DNA of 64,000 nt. Source: Cupriavidus taiwanensis LMG 19424 (lineage in GTDB: Bacteria > Pseudomonadota > Gammaproteobacteria > Burkholderiales > Burkholderiaceae). Of this stretch, positions 45,614 through 54,229 are shown one piece after another; position 1 is the first letter of the stretch; each line of letters opens with the position of its first letter. The DNA lies in NCBI RefSeq assembly GCF_000069785.1, contig NC_010530.1:2412001-2476000 (forward strand). Reading direction: 5' to 3'. A model generated the notes under the pieces. It ran no database searches and was not told where the DNA came from. It saw nothing but the letters and a program-made list of their open reading frames with translations. The translations under genes and the position numbers were made by a program.

Positions 45614-45853
45614 TCAAGCGGCCGGATCCTCGGCATGGCGCGCGGCCTGGCGCGCCTCCCAGGCCCGCAGTGCCTCGCGGTAGCGGTCCAACTCCTGGTA
45701 GTAATAGTCGAAGATGCAGGGATCGCAGCCAGAGCCGCAGCACTCGCCGTCGGCGGGCCGCTCCGGGGGCTCGGGGCGAGGATCGTCAGGGGAAACCGTG
45801 GAACCGGCAACGGGGACGGCGGGGGACACTTGGGACACTTGCAGATCGCGCAC
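45614..45853 (-). CDS. Oxidoreductase-like domain protein (short)
   Basis: 79 residues if translation starts at the GTG at 45853; no in-frame ATG is close, so the start is uncertain. The Pro-rich leader (DDPRPEPPERPADG) leads to ECCGSGCDPCIFDYYYQELDRY, the signature of the oxidoreductase-like N-terminal domain (OXLD1-type, four cysteines). Function unknown; the Cys cluster may bind a metal. Located directly upstream of the sirtuin gene on the same strand. Confidence 0.75.
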   Translation of the reverse strand: MRDLQVSQVSPAVPVAGSTVSPDDPRPEPPERPADGECCGSGCDPCIFDYYYQELDRYREALRAWEARQAARHAEDPAA

Positions 45854-46076
45854 GCGGCGCCATGGCAGACCAGCCCCCAGTATATTCCGGCGTGCCCACC
45901 TGCGCCCCGGCGCCCCCTGGCAGCGCAGGGAGCCGATCTGAACGCTTCCGAGCCGCGTATTGAATTGTTTTTGCGCGCGGTGCGGCGCAGGGCCCGCACG
46001 GCACGTTTTGCCGGAAGATAGCCGGACTTCCCCCACGGCAACCGGCCTGGCAGCGGATTGCGACCCTGATCGAGCC

Positions 46077-48359
46077 ATGAAGGCAGCTCCACACCATTGC
46101 TTGCGCCTTGCCGGCATGATGCGCCTGCTTGCCGCCAGCGCGCTGGCCGCCGGCACCGCGATGGCTGCTGAGGCCCCGGCACCAGGCCACGACGACAGCG
46201 CTGGCGCGGGCCTTGCCACCTCCACCGCGGGGGGGCGCCCGCGCATCTGCCTGGTGCTGTCGGGCGGCGGCGCGCGCGGCGCCGCGCATATCGGCGTGCT
46301 CAAGGTGCTGGAGGAGATGCGCATCCCGGTCGATTGCATCGCCGGCACCAGCATGGGGTCGCTGGTCGGCGGCGCCTATGCCACCGGCATGGGGCCCGCC
46401 GAGATGGAGCGGCTGGTCGGCGGCCTGAGCACGGACAAGCTCTTCAAGGAGCGCCCGCCGCGACAGGACCTGACCGTGCGGCGCAAGCAGGACGACTTCA
46501 CCAACCTGTTCACGCCGGAGATCGGCTTGCAGTCGAGCGGCGTGCTGCTGCCCAAGGGCGCGGTCTCCGGCGTGCAGCTGGAGACGGTGCTGCGCCAGCT
46601 GGCCAGGACCCCGGGAGTCCGCGACTTCGACCGCTTGCCGATCCCGTACCGCGCGGTGGCGACGGACCTGGTGGCGGGCACTGCGGTGGTGTTCAGCCAG
46701 GGCGAGCTGGCCAACGTGATGCGCGCCAGCATGTCGGTGCCGGGCGCGGTGGCCCCGGCGGAATACGAGGGCCGGCTGCTGGTCGACGGCGGACTGACCG
46801 ACAACCTGCCGGTCGGCGTGGCGCGCGACATGGGCGCCGATATCGTCATCGCGGTGAACCTGGGCACGCCGCTGATGAAGCGCGAGGCGCTGACCTCGGT
46901 CATCGGCGTGACCGGCCAGATGCTCAACATCCTGACCGAACAGAACGTGCGCGCGTCGCTGGCCTCGCTGCGGCCCACCGACGTGCTGATCGAGCCCGCG
47001 CTGGGCGACTTCTCCGCGACCGACTTCGACCACCTGCCGGCCACCATCCCGATCGGCGAGGCCGCTGCGCGCAAGGTCGCCGACCGCCTCGCGCCGCTGG
47101 CGCTGCCGCCGGCGCAATATGCCGAGCTGCGCGCCGCCCAGCAGGCGGTGCAGCCGCCCGACACCCGCCCCGTCGACGAGATCCGGCTGGCGCCGCTGCA
47201 TCGCGTCAACCCCGACTATGCCACCGCGGTGATGCAGACCCGGCCGGGCGAGCCGATCGACCAGGCCGCGCTGGACCAGGACATGCGCCGCCTGTTCGGC
47301 ACGGGCGACTTCGAGCACGTCAACTACGGCATCCTGGAAGAGCCTGGCCGGCGCGTGCTGACGGTCAATGCGGTGGAGAAATCGTGGGGCCCTGACTACC
47401 TGCGTTTCGGGCTGGGACTGAGCTCGGACTTCCGCGGCGACGCGTACTTCAACCTGGTCGGCAGCTACCGGCGCACCTGGCTCAATGCGCTGGGCGCGGA
47501 GTGGCGCACCGATGCGCAGGTGGGCCAGACCTCGTCGCTGTCCAGCGAGTTCTACCAGCCGCTGGATACGCGCCAGTTCTTCTTTATCGCACCGCGCATC
47601 GAGCTGGAGCGTCGCCCCGTCAATGTGTTCCAGGGCAGCACGCGCATCGCCACCTACGACGTGCGCCGCTTCGACCTGGCGCTGGACGTCGGCAGCCAGT
47701 TCACCAAGTACGGCGAGCTGCGCGTCGGCGTGCAGACGGGCTCCGAGCATGCCACGCTCAGCACCGGCCCGGCGGCGCTGGCGCCGGGTCCGGGCAGTAT
47801 CCGGCGCGGGGCCATCACCGGCCGGCTCTTCTTCGACCAGCTCGACAGCGTGGACTTCCCGCGCTTCGGCTATGCGGGCGGGGTGCGGATCTATGCCTCG
47901 CAACCGGGGCTGGGAGCCGACCGGACTTATATCAAGGCGCAGGCCGACGGCATCTATGCCCATTCGTTCGGCGACCATACGCTGTCGTTCGCCTTCAAGG
48001 TCGGCGGCAATCCCGGCGGCAAGCCGCTGCCGAACTACGACCTGTTCCAGTGGGGCGGCTTCCTGCAGCAGTCCGGCTACGCGACCGGGCAGCTGATGGG
48101 CGGCAACCTGCAGTTTGCGCGGCTGGTGTACTACAACAAGCTGGCGCGGCAGACCTTGCTGCAGGGCGTTTACGCCGGCTTCTCGCTGGAGACAGGACGC
48201 GTGGGCGACGCGCTGGTACCGGGCAGTCCCACCGGGCTGCTCAAGTCGGGGTCGCTGTTCCTGGCGCTCGACAGCCCGCTCGGGCCGCTGTATCTGGCCT
48301 ATGGGCGCGCGACGGCCGGCGTGTACAGCTTCTATCTGTTCCTGGGCAAGCCGTTCTGA
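46077..48359 (+). CDS. Patatin-like phospholipase with BamA-type barrel (type Vd autotransporter, PlpD-like)
   Basis: 760 residues. A signal peptide (MRLLAASALAAGTAMA, cleavage near 30) leads to a patatin domain at about 55-340: GGGARGAA oxyanion loop, nucleophile S92 in GTSMG, and D237 in LVDGGLTDN, the Ser-Asp dyad. A POTRA-like segment follows at about 350-440 (INDEIRLAPLHRVN-like region, then RVLTVNAVEKSWG), and then a 16-strand Omp85-type barrel ending in GKPF with terminal Phe. This is the domain order of PlpD of Pseudomonas aeruginosa, whose lipase part is carried to the surface. It would hydrolyse phospholipids outside the cell or at the surface. Confidence 0.9.
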   Translation: MKAAPHHCLRLAGMMRLLAASALAAGTAMAAEAPAPGHDDSAGAGLATSTAGGRPRICLVLSGGGARGAAHIGVLKVLEEMRIPVDCIAGTSMGSLVGGAYATGMGPAEMERLVGGLSTDKLFKERPPRQDLTVRRKQDDFTNLFTPEIGLQSSGVLLPKGAVSGVQLETVLRQLARTPGVRDFDRLPIPYRAVATDLVAGTAVVFSQGELANVMRASMSVPGAVAPAEYEGRLLVDGGLTDNLPVGVARDMGADIVIAVNLGTPLMKREALTSVIGVTGQMLNILTEQNVRASLASLRPTDVLIEPALGDFSATDFDHLPATIPIGEAAARKVADRLAPLALPPAQYAELRAAQQAVQPPDTRPVDEIRLAPLHRVNPDYATAVMQTRPGEPIDQAALDQDMRRLFGTGDFEHVNYGILEEPGRRVLTVNAVEKSWGPDYLRFGLGLSSDFRGDAYFNLVGSYRRTWLNALGAEWRTDAQVGQTSSLSSEFYQPLDTRQFFFIAPRIELERRPVNVFQGSTRIATYDVRRFDLALDVGSQFTKYGELRVGVQTGSEHATLSTGPAALAPGPGSIRRGAITGRLFFDQLDSVDFPRFGYAGGVRIYASQPGLGADRTYIKAQADGIYAHSFGDHTLSFAFKVGGNPGGKPLPNYDLFQWGGFLQQSGYATGQLMGGNLQFARLVYYNKLARQTLLQGVYAGFSLETGRVGDALVPGSPTGLLKSGSLFLALDSPLGPLYLAYGRATAGVYSFYLFLGKPF

Positions 48360-48475
48360 CGCGCGGCAACAATGTGCGCCTGCCTTACCCCACCAAAGTT
48401 GTATGTAATGTCTTAATTCAAATGTCTATACTTTTCCTGTCACCAAGACCCCCTCTTGAATGACAACCTTCCCCG

Positions 48476-48504
48476 GTCGCCGCTTCCCCAGCGGCGACTT
48501 TTTT
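48476..48504 (+). terminator. Intrinsic terminator
   Basis: GTCGCCGC (48476-48483) and GCGGCGAC (48491-48498) form a perfect 8-base stem with loop TTCCCCA, followed by six T. It lies 117 bases after the autotransporter stop, downstream of an AT-rich patch that could hold a separate promoter (see findings). Confidence 0.85.
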
Positions 48505-48598
48505 ATGGGCGCCTGCCAGGCGATGGCGCGCCTATAATGCCTGCCTCGGACTGCACTTGCAGCCGCCTCGGCGCCCGGCTTTACGCGCGCACCGCTTC

Positions 48599-49033
48599 AT
48601 GCATATCGACTTCCACCAATTCACACCGTGGCTCTCGCTGGCTGGCGGGCTGGTCATCGGCCTCGCGGCGGCGCTGATGATCCTTGCCCTGGGCCGCATT
48701 GCAGGCATCAGCGGCATCGTCGGCGGCCTGCTGCGGCTGCCCCAGGGCGACACCGCATGGCGGATCGCCTTTGTGATCGGACTGCTGTTGTCGCCATGGC
48801 TGGCGATTGCGTTCGATGCCATGCCCGCGGCGCGTATCGATGCCGGCTGGACCGAGGTGCTGGTGGCCGGCCTGCTGGTCGGCCTGGGAACGCGCTACGC
48901 CGGCGGCTGCACCAGCGGCCACGGCGTCTGCGGCCTGTCGCGCGGCTCGGTGCGTTCGCTGGCGGCCACCGTCACATTCATGGCGGCTGGTTTCCTGACG
49001 GTGCTGGTGCAGCGCCACGTGCTGGGAGGCTGA
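48599..49033 (+). CDS. YeeE/YedE-family sulfur transporter, first half
   Basis: 144 residues with four predicted helices. TRYAGGCTSGHGVCGLSRGS near 100 carries the conserved cysteines of YeeE/TsuA thiosulfate channels. YeeE/YedE occurs either as one ten-helix protein or as two half-size proteins; here the second half follows four bases later. A TATAAT box lies at 48533-48538. It would import a reduced sulfur species such as thiosulfate; specificity is not readable. Confidence 0.88.
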   Translation: MHIDFHQFTPWLSLAGGLVIGLAAALMILALGRIAGISGIVGGLLRLPQGDTAWRIAFVIGLLLSPWLAIAFDAMPAARIDAGWTEVLVAGLLVGLGTRYAGGCTSGHGVCGLSRGSVRSLAATVTFMAAGFLTVLVQRHVLGG

Positions 49034-49036
49034 ACC

Positions 49037-49468
49037 ATGGGCACGCTGCTGGCGTTGCTGGCCGGACTGGTGTTCGGCATTGGACTGATCCTGTCGGGCA
49101 TGGCCAACCCGGCCAAGGTGCTCGGCTTTCTTGATCTCGCCGGCGCTTGGGACCCGTCGCTCGCCTTTGTCATGGCTGGCGCGATCGCCGTCGGTGCCGT
49201 GGCGTTTGCGCTGGCGCGCCGCCGCCAGCGGTCATGGCTGGGACTGCCGATGCAGTGGCCGGCGCTGGCCGCGGTGACCCCGCGCCTGCTGCTGGGCAGC
49301 GCCGCCTTCGGGGTGGGCTGGGGCCTGGCCGGATTTTGCCCGGGTCCCGCGCTGGTCGCGCTGGGTGCCGGCTATGCCAAGGCATGGGGCTTTGTCGCGG
49401 CAATGCTCGCGGGCATGGCGCTGTTCGAACTGGCGGAGGCCGTGGCCCGGCGCACGCGACGGCGTTGA
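49037..49468 (+). CDS. YeeE/YedE-family sulfur transporter, second half
   Basis: 143 residues, four predicted helices, starting three bases after the stop of the first half. GLVFGIGLILSGMANPAKVLGFLDL is the family signature of the second half, and GVGWGLAGFCPGPALVALG has the expected conserved cysteine. The two genes probably make one heteromeric channel, as in the PmpA/PmpB pairs of some proteobacteria. Confidence 0.88.
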   Translation: MGTLLALLAGLVFGIGLILSGMANPAKVLGFLDLAGAWDPSLAFVMAGAIAVGAVAFALARRRQRSWLGLPMQWPALAAVTPRLLLGSAAFGVGWGLAGFCPGPALVALGAGYAKAWGFVAAMLAGMALFELAEAVARRTRRR

Positions 49469-49558
49469 CGCAGCGCAGCATGCAACCAGTACTGGCCCCC
49501 GGCGGCCGACCGGTTTAACATTGCGCGATTATCGAACGACGTAGACCCCCAGCCTCCC

Positions 49559-50407
49559 ATGGATGTCCTCCGCCCCATCGGTCTCGGCCATGCCCAGGCC
49601 GACACCGTCCGCGTTGCCCGGCCCCAGGCCGACCTGCTTTCCAGCTTTGCCGGCGATCCCAATTTCATGCTCTCGCTGGCACGCGGGCTGACCGTACTGG
49701 AAGCCTTTTCCGAACGCAAGCGCCCGCTGACGATCTCGCAGGTGGCGCAGCGTACCCAGCTCTCGCGCGCGTCGGTGCGGCGCTGCCTGTATACGCTGGA
49801 GCAGCTGGGCTATGTCAGCCAGCAGGACGGTCAATTCGCGCTGCGCCCGCGCGTGCTGCACCTGGGACACGCGTATTTTTCATCGACCTCGCTGGTATCG
49901 CTGGCGCAGCCGATCCTGGACAACCTGAGCGCCCGCATCCACGAGACCTGCACGCTGGCCATCCTGGACGGCACCGACATTCTGTACCTGGTGCGCTCCG
50001 AAGTGCAGCGCGTGCTGAACTATTCGCTGGGCATGGGCAGCCGCCTGCCGGCCTACTGCACCTCCAACGGCCGGCTGCTGCTGGCTCACCAGCCGGCCAC
50101 GGTGCTGGACGGCTTCTTCGAGCATGCCGAGCTGCGCCCGCGCACGCTGCAGACCAAGGTCTCGCGGCAAGAGCTGGAAGCCTGCTTCGAGCGCGCGCGG
50201 GAACTGGACTATGTGATCGTCGATGAGGAGCTGGAGCCCGGCCTGCGCGCCATGGCCGTGCCGGTGCGCTCGGCCTCGGGCATCGTGCTGGCGGGACTGA
50301 GCGTCAGCGTGCGCGCCGCGCGCGTCTCCGAGGCGGACATGATCACGCGGCTGCTGGCGCCGATGCGCGAAGCCGCCGCCGCGATCGGGCGGATGGTCGG
50401 GTCCTGA
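49559..50407 (+). CDS. IclR-family regulator (PcaR/PobR-like)
   Basis: 282 residues. Winged helix-turn-helix at about 35-95 (SLARGLTVLEAFSERKRPLTISQVA, then LSRASVRRCLYTLEQLGYV) and an IclR effector domain (LSARIHETCTLAILDGTDILYLVR, GSRLPAYCTSNGRLLLA, ELEPGLRAMAVPVRSASG in parts). The pattern resembles PcaR/PcaU regulators of the beta-ketoadipate pathway. No aromatic-acid genes are adjacent, so its target is elsewhere or unknown. The ATG at 49559 lacks a strong ribosome-binding site. Confidence 0.9.
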   Translation: MDVLRPIGLGHAQADTVRVARPQADLLSSFAGDPNFMLSLARGLTVLEAFSERKRPLTISQVAQRTQLSRASVRRCLYTLEQLGYVSQQDGQFALRPRVLHLGHAYFSSTSLVSLAQPILDNLSARIHETCTLAILDGTDILYLVRSEVQRVLNYSLGMGSRLPAYCTSNGRLLLAHQPATVLDGFFEHAELRPRTLQTKVSRQELEACFERARELDYVIVDEELEPGLRAMAVPVRSASGIVLAGLSVSVRAARVSEADMITRLLAPMREAAAAIGRMVGS

Positions 50408-50484
50408 TCTTGCCGCCTTGCGGCGTGGTGGTGCTGGCGTCTTGCCGTCGTGCCACGCGCCGCCGCGCCGGTACCGAGGCAGGC

Positions 50485-51279
50485 TTAGCCACGGTGTGCC
50501 AGCTCCAGCGCGAACACCAGCCGCTGCAGGAAGTTCTCCATGCGCCCGTCCGGATTGACGAAGGCGCAGCCGAAGTGGTGGATCGCGCTGTCGTCGCGGC
50601 CCACCAGCCAGTGGCCGACCACCTGCATGTCCAGCTCCAGCTTGCCCAGCTCGCGGAAATCCAGCCGGCACTTCGCCACCGTGGTGCCGACCGGCAGATG
50701 GTCGGCGGTGACGGTCCTCGAGCGCAGGCCCACGCCGGACAGCGACAGGTCAGCAATATCGAGTCCCAGCACGGTCTTGTCCGGCAGCGACATCTCGCAG
50801 CGGTAGCCCTTGGTCACCAGCGTGCGGGCGCGGAAATGGCGGCGGCGCTGGAAGTGATAGAGCTTTTCCGGAAACTCGGCCACGAAGGCAGGGCCATCGT
50901 CATAGCGCGTGGCCGCCGGCTGGCCCACCACGAAATTGACCGGCACGCCGCGCAGGAGCCCTGAGAACGCGTTCTCTTCGGACGTCATCAGCGACATCCG
51001 TTCGGGCTCGGCGTTGCACCAGTCAAAGACGAAGGTCCGGTTGACCGGGTCCACATGCAGGATCGAGGTGACGAACTGGTGCGCGGTGCGCGTGCGCACG
51101 CTCAGCATGCACTTCTGCCACGCCAGGTCGCGCAGCACCGTGCCGATCTGCGAATTGTGACTCAGGCGATAGCGGTCGTCCGCTGCCCCGGCGTCGGTTT
51201 CGGCGTCGGTTTCGGCGTCGGTTTCGGCATCGGAATCGGCGCCGGTCTCGGCTGGCCCGGGGGCGTCGTGCTGGTTCAT
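50485..51279 (-). CDS. YcgR-like PilZ flagellar brake protein
   Basis: 264 residues (start at 51279; an ATG at 51294 would add five). An acidic leader with (DAET) repeats at about 17-30, a YcgR/PilZN domain at about 40-140 and a PilZ domain at about 140-260 with the cyclic-di-GMP motifs R146-x3-R150 and D177-L-S-L-S-G. YcgR proteins bind c-di-GMP and slow the flagellar motor. The 12-base repeats coding the leader (51191-51250) make its length prone to change. Convergent with the IclR gene. Confidence 0.9.
   Translation of the reverse strand: MNQHDAPGPAETGADSDAETDAETDAETDAGAADDRYRLSHNSQIGTVLRDLAWQKCMLSVRTRTAHQFVTSILHVDPVNRTFVFDWCNAEPERMSLMTSEENAFSGLLRGVPVNFVVGQPAATRYDDGPAFVAEFPEKLYHFQRRRHFRARTLVTKGYRCEMSLPDKTVLGLDIADLSLSGVGLRSRTVTADHLPVGTTVAKCRLDFRELGKLELDMQVVGHWLVGRDDSAIHHFGCAFVNPDGRMENFLQRLVFALELAHRG
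51191..51250. repeat. Five tandem 12-bp repeats inside the YcgR-like gene
   Basis: GCGTCGGTTTCG occurs three times without change (51191-51226) and twice in altered form (51227-51238, 51239-51250). The unit is a multiple of three, so gain or loss keeps the frame and only alters the Asp-Ala-Glu-Thr leader length. Confidence 0.9.
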
Positions 51280-51498
51280 AGGTTCACGCAACATCTGGAG
51301 GGGCTGGAAGCGGCCTTTGGCTGGGCAGCCGCAGGGCCGCCGCGGACCAGCCTGGAGCCGCCGGCGGCACCGGCCTGCCGGGCGCGCGCCGCATGTTAAG
51401 CGCCCGCACCATTGGCCGGCAAGACCGATGATCTCACTTCGGCAAATCTGTGGCAGAACTTGAGCACAGACTTCGGGGGGGTAGCGCTTGCGCGGCTT

Positions 51499-52380
51499 TC
51501 AGGGCTGCTGCGGCGGCGCGAGCGTGGCCTGCGCGCAATCGCGCAACCATGCGAGCAAGGCCTGGCGGCGCATGTCGTGCTCGAACGGTGCGGGCGACAG
51601 CAGGTGGTAGGCCGAGCCGTCGGCCGCAAAGCCGAACGGCGCCGCCAGCCGGCCATCGGCGATCTCGTCGGCAGCCATCAGCTGCGATGCCATGGCCCAG
51701 CCAAGGCCCGCCGCGGCGGCCTGCAGGCTCAGATAGAAATGCTCGTACCAGGCGTCGCCGTCCAGCCGCAAGCGGGCTGCTTCGGCGGGACACGCCGCCT
51801 GCCAGCGCTGCCAGGCCTCGGGCCGGGTGCGCGTGTGCAACCGCACCGGCGACACCGCCGCGCCCTGCGCAAACGGAGGCCGGCACACCGGACCCACGCG
51901 TTCCTGCACCACCTCGCGCGCGTGCCAGCGCGGATCGAAGGCAAAGTCATTGCGCCGCAGCGCCAGGTCCGCGCCGCTGCGCGCAAAGTCGATCGGCCCG
52001 CCCGCCGCCATCAGGTGCAGCGCAATGTCGGGATGGCGCGCGGCAAAGCGCGGCAGCCGCGGGATCAGCCAGCGCATGGCAATGGTCGGCTCGCACGACA
52101 GCACCAGGGCCCGCCCGGGCGGCTGCGCGCGGATGCGCGCCGCCGCGGCAGCCAGCCCCTCCATCGATTGCGTCGCCGCCGCGAACAGCGAGCGCCCCGC
52201 CTCGGTCAGGAAAACACCGCGGTTGCGCCGTTCGAACAGCGCTACGCCAAGCGTTTCCTCCAGCTGGCGGATCTGCCGGCTGACCGCGCCATGGGTCAGG
52301 TGCAGCTCCTCCGCCGCGCGCGCAAAGCTCTCGTGGCGCGCCGCCGCCTCGAAGAATCGGATCCACCCCAGCCAGTGCAT
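51499..52380 (-). CDS. LysR-family transcriptional regulator (GcvA-like)
   Basis: 293 residues. Helix-turn-helix in FFEAAARHESFARAAEELHLTHGAVS, followed by RQLEETLGVALFERR. The effector domain has GADLALRRND and GLGWAMASQLM, typical of the GcvA/AmpR group. It diverges from a LysE-type exporter gene across 134 bases, so that exporter is its likely target, as in the LysG-LysE pair. A few bases downstream are GC-rich and gene-free. Confidence 0.92.
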   Translation of the reverse strand: MHWLGWIRFFEAAARHESFARAAEELHLTHGAVSRQIRQLEETLGVALFERRNRGVFLTEAGRSLFAAATQSMEGLAAAAARIRAQPPGRALVLSCEPTIAMRWLIPRLPRFAARHPDIALHLMAAGGPIDFARSGADLALRRNDFAFDPRWHAREVVQERVGPVCRPPFAQGAAVSPVRLHTRTRPEAWQRWQAACPAEAARLRLDGDAWYEHFYLSLQAAAAGLGWAMASQLMAADEIADGRLAAPFGFAADGSAYHLLSPAPFEHDMRRQALLAWLRDCAQATLAPPQQP

Positions 52381-52514
52381 TGGTCAGTTTTTCTCACGTA
52401 ACCGCGCGAGTATATATCGGTTGTCGGGGCGCGTTTCGGCACGCAGAATTGGGTACGCTTTGGTCCCCCCGAGCGTGGGATGGGGCCAGAAACCAAAACA
52501 TATCCTGACGCAAC

Positions 52515-53138
52515 ATGCCCCCTCTCGCCGAATCCCTGGCGGTCGCCGCGGTGACCGTGCTGGCCGTGATCAGCCCTGGCCCCGACTTCGCCATGGTCAC
52601 CCGCAACAGCTACCTGTACGGCCGCCGCGCCGGCCTGCTCAGCGCGCTCGGCATCGCGCTGGGCGTGCAGGTGCATGTGCTCTATACGATGTTCGGGGTG
52701 TCCCTGCTGATGGCGCACGCGCATGGCGTGCTGACCTTGGTAAAGGCGCTGGGCGCTGCCTACCTGGTCTGGATCGGCCTGCAGACGCTACGCAAGCGCG
52801 ACGCGCTGAAGCCGGACGTGCACGACGGCCGTGCGCAGGCCCCGCTGGCGGCGCTGCGCATGGGCTTCCTGACCAATGCGCTGAATCCGAAGACCACGCT
52901 GTTCGTCGTCAGCACTTACACCCAGGTGGTCAATGCCCACACGCCGGTACCGGTGCAATGGGCTTATGGCGGATTCATGTCGGTGGCGCACCTGGCGTGG
53001 TTCAGCGTGGTGGCCTGGGTATTCACCGCGCCGGCATTGCGCGCGGCCATGCTGCGACGGCAGCGGCTGCTGGATCGCGCCATCGGCACGGCCTTGTGCG
53101 GGCTGGGCGTGGCGCTGGGCTTCAGCAACCTGGCGTAG
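52515..53138 (+). CDS. LysE/RhtB-family amino-acid exporter
   Basis: 207 residues, six predicted helices. The N-terminal SPGPDFAMVTRNSYLYGRRAG signature (seen in parts) is diagnostic of RhtB-type LysE carriers; GAAYLVWIGLQTLR and FLTNALNPKTTLF are further family marks. It exports amino acids or related compounds. A divergent LysR gene probably regulates it. The end overlaps the convergent thpR gene by 17 bases. Confidence 0.93.
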   Translation: MPPLAESLAVAAVTVLAVISPGPDFAMVTRNSYLYGRRAGLLSALGIALGVQVHVLYTMFGVSLLMAHAHGVLTLVKALGAAYLVWIGLQTLRKRDALKPDVHDGRAQAPLAALRMGFLTNALNPKTTLFVVSTYTQVVNAHTPVPVQWAYGGFMSVAHLAWFSVVAWVFTAPALRAAMLRRQRLLDRAIGTALCGLGVALGFSNLA

Positions 53139-53703
53139 GGCCCGGCGCCGCCAGCGGCCAGGCCAGGCGCACCAGGTGTTGCGGGCCCTGCGGACCGAGC
53201 CGGCTTTCGAACAACACCAGCCGCGTGACGCGCCACGGGGCGCTGGCCAGCGTGCGGTGCGCATCGAGCCAGGCGCGCAGCGCGCTTTCGGGCACGGTCG
53301 GCTTGCAGCGTGCCAGGGTCAAGTGCGGATGGAAGCGCCGCCGCTCCGGCTGGAAGCCGGCGGCTTGCGCCAGTGCCTGTCCTGCCTCGGCGTGCAAGGC
53401 GCGCAGCGCGTCCAGGCCGGGACCGGGCGCAAGGCCGGCCCACAGCACCGCCCCCGGACCGCTGCGGAAGCGACCCGTGCCATAGGCCTGCAGCGTGAAC
53501 ACGGGGGTACGCAGCGCGCCCAGCGCGGCGCCAAGCTTGTCGGCAGCCTGCGTGGCCTCGCCCAGGCCTTCTCCGAGGAAGTGCAGGGTCAGGTGGACCT
53601 GCGCGGGCGTGGCAGCCCGCACGCCGGGCGCGGCAGGCAGCGTGGACAGCAGCCCGGCCGCCTGTGCCGGCGGCACTTCCACCGCGATAAACAGGCGTGC
53701 CAT
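53122..53703 (-). CDS. thpR: RNA 2',3'-cyclic phosphodiesterase
   Basis: 193 residues of the 2H phosphoesterase family. Two catalytic HxTx motifs are present: HLTL at 37-40 (QVHLTLHFLGE) and HLTL at 127-130 (FHPHLTLARCK). The N-terminus RLFIAVEVPP is typical of ThpR/LigT. It hydrolyses RNA 2',3'-cyclic phosphates and may ligate tRNA halves in vitro. On the same strand as ogt and alkA, 25 bases after ogt, so possibly the last gene of that operon. Confidence 0.93.
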   Translation of the reverse strand: MARLFIAVEVPPAQAAGLLSTLPAAPGVRAATPAQVHLTLHFLGEGLGEATQAADKLGAALGALRTPVFTLQAYGTGRFRSGPGAVLWAGLAPGPGLDALRALHAEAGQALAQAAGFQPERRRFHPHLTLARCKPTVPESALRAWLDAHRTLASAPWRVTRLVLFESRLGPQGPQHLVRLAWPLAAPGPTPGC

Positions 53704-53728
53704 TGCCGTAGGGCCGTCTCAGCCCGTC

Positions 53729-54229
53729 TCAGCCCTTCTCTGCGGCGATGCCCTCGCGCCGCAGCAGGGCACGCTTGCGCTCGATGCCGCCGGCATAGCC
53801 GGTCAGCGCGCCGGCGCTGCCGAGCACGCGATGGCAGGGCACGATCACCGACAGCGGGTTGCGGCCGACCGCGCCGCCCACCGCGCGCGCATGCGTGGGC
53901 GGCAAGCCCAGCGTGCGCGCCAGTTCGCCATAGGATGCGGTGGCGCCGCACGGGATTTCCAGCAGTGCCTGCCACACGCGCTGCTGGAACGGGCTGCCGG
54001 CAAAGCGCACCGGCACGGTAAAGGTGTCGCGGCGGCCGGCAAAATACTCGGCCAGCTCGGCGGCGGCGCGGTCCAGCACCACGGCGTCGGCCGGGGGCAC
54101 GTCGCGGCTGTCGGCGATGCCGGCGGGATGGTACTTCTGCCCCGCGAAAAAGAGACCGGTCAGGTGCCCGTCGCGCACGCGCAGCAGCACGGTGCCCAAT
54201 GGGCTGTCGATATGGCGATAGCTGGTCAT
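53729..54229 (-). CDS. ogt: Methylated-DNA--protein-cysteine S-methyltransferase
   Basis: 166 residues from the ATG at 54229, which shares ATGA with the alkA stop. The acceptor cysteine is C132 in IVPCHRV; FQQRVWQALLEIPCGAT and YGELARTLG are the helix-turn-helix region that flips the base, and YAGGIERKRALL follows. It repairs O6-alkylguanine by a one-time transfer to its cysteine. Coupled to the Ada-AlkA fusion gene, it completes a compact alkylation-repair operon. Confidence 0.95.
   Translation of the reverse strand: MTSYRHIDSPLGTVLLRVRDGHLTGLFFAGQKYHPAGIADSRDVPPADAVVLDRAAAELAEYFAGRRDTFTVPVRFAGSPFQQRVWQALLEIPCGATASYGELARTLGLPPTHARAVGGAVGRNPLSVIVPCHRVLGSAGALTGYAGGIERKRALLRREGIAAEKG

Noticed and set aside
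45786..47978. 730-codon minus-strand frame opposite the patatin autotransporter
   Set aside because: Compositional shadow; the plus strand has intact catalytic and barrel motifs.
48460..48537. 25-codon ORF (starting MTTFPGRRF) across the terminator hairpin
   Set aside because: No ribosome-binding site, overlaps an intrinsic terminator and has no recognisable peptide.
51191..51250. Repeat array considered as a CRISPR-like element
   Set aside because: Units are contiguous 12-mers without spacers and lie in frame inside a coding sequence.
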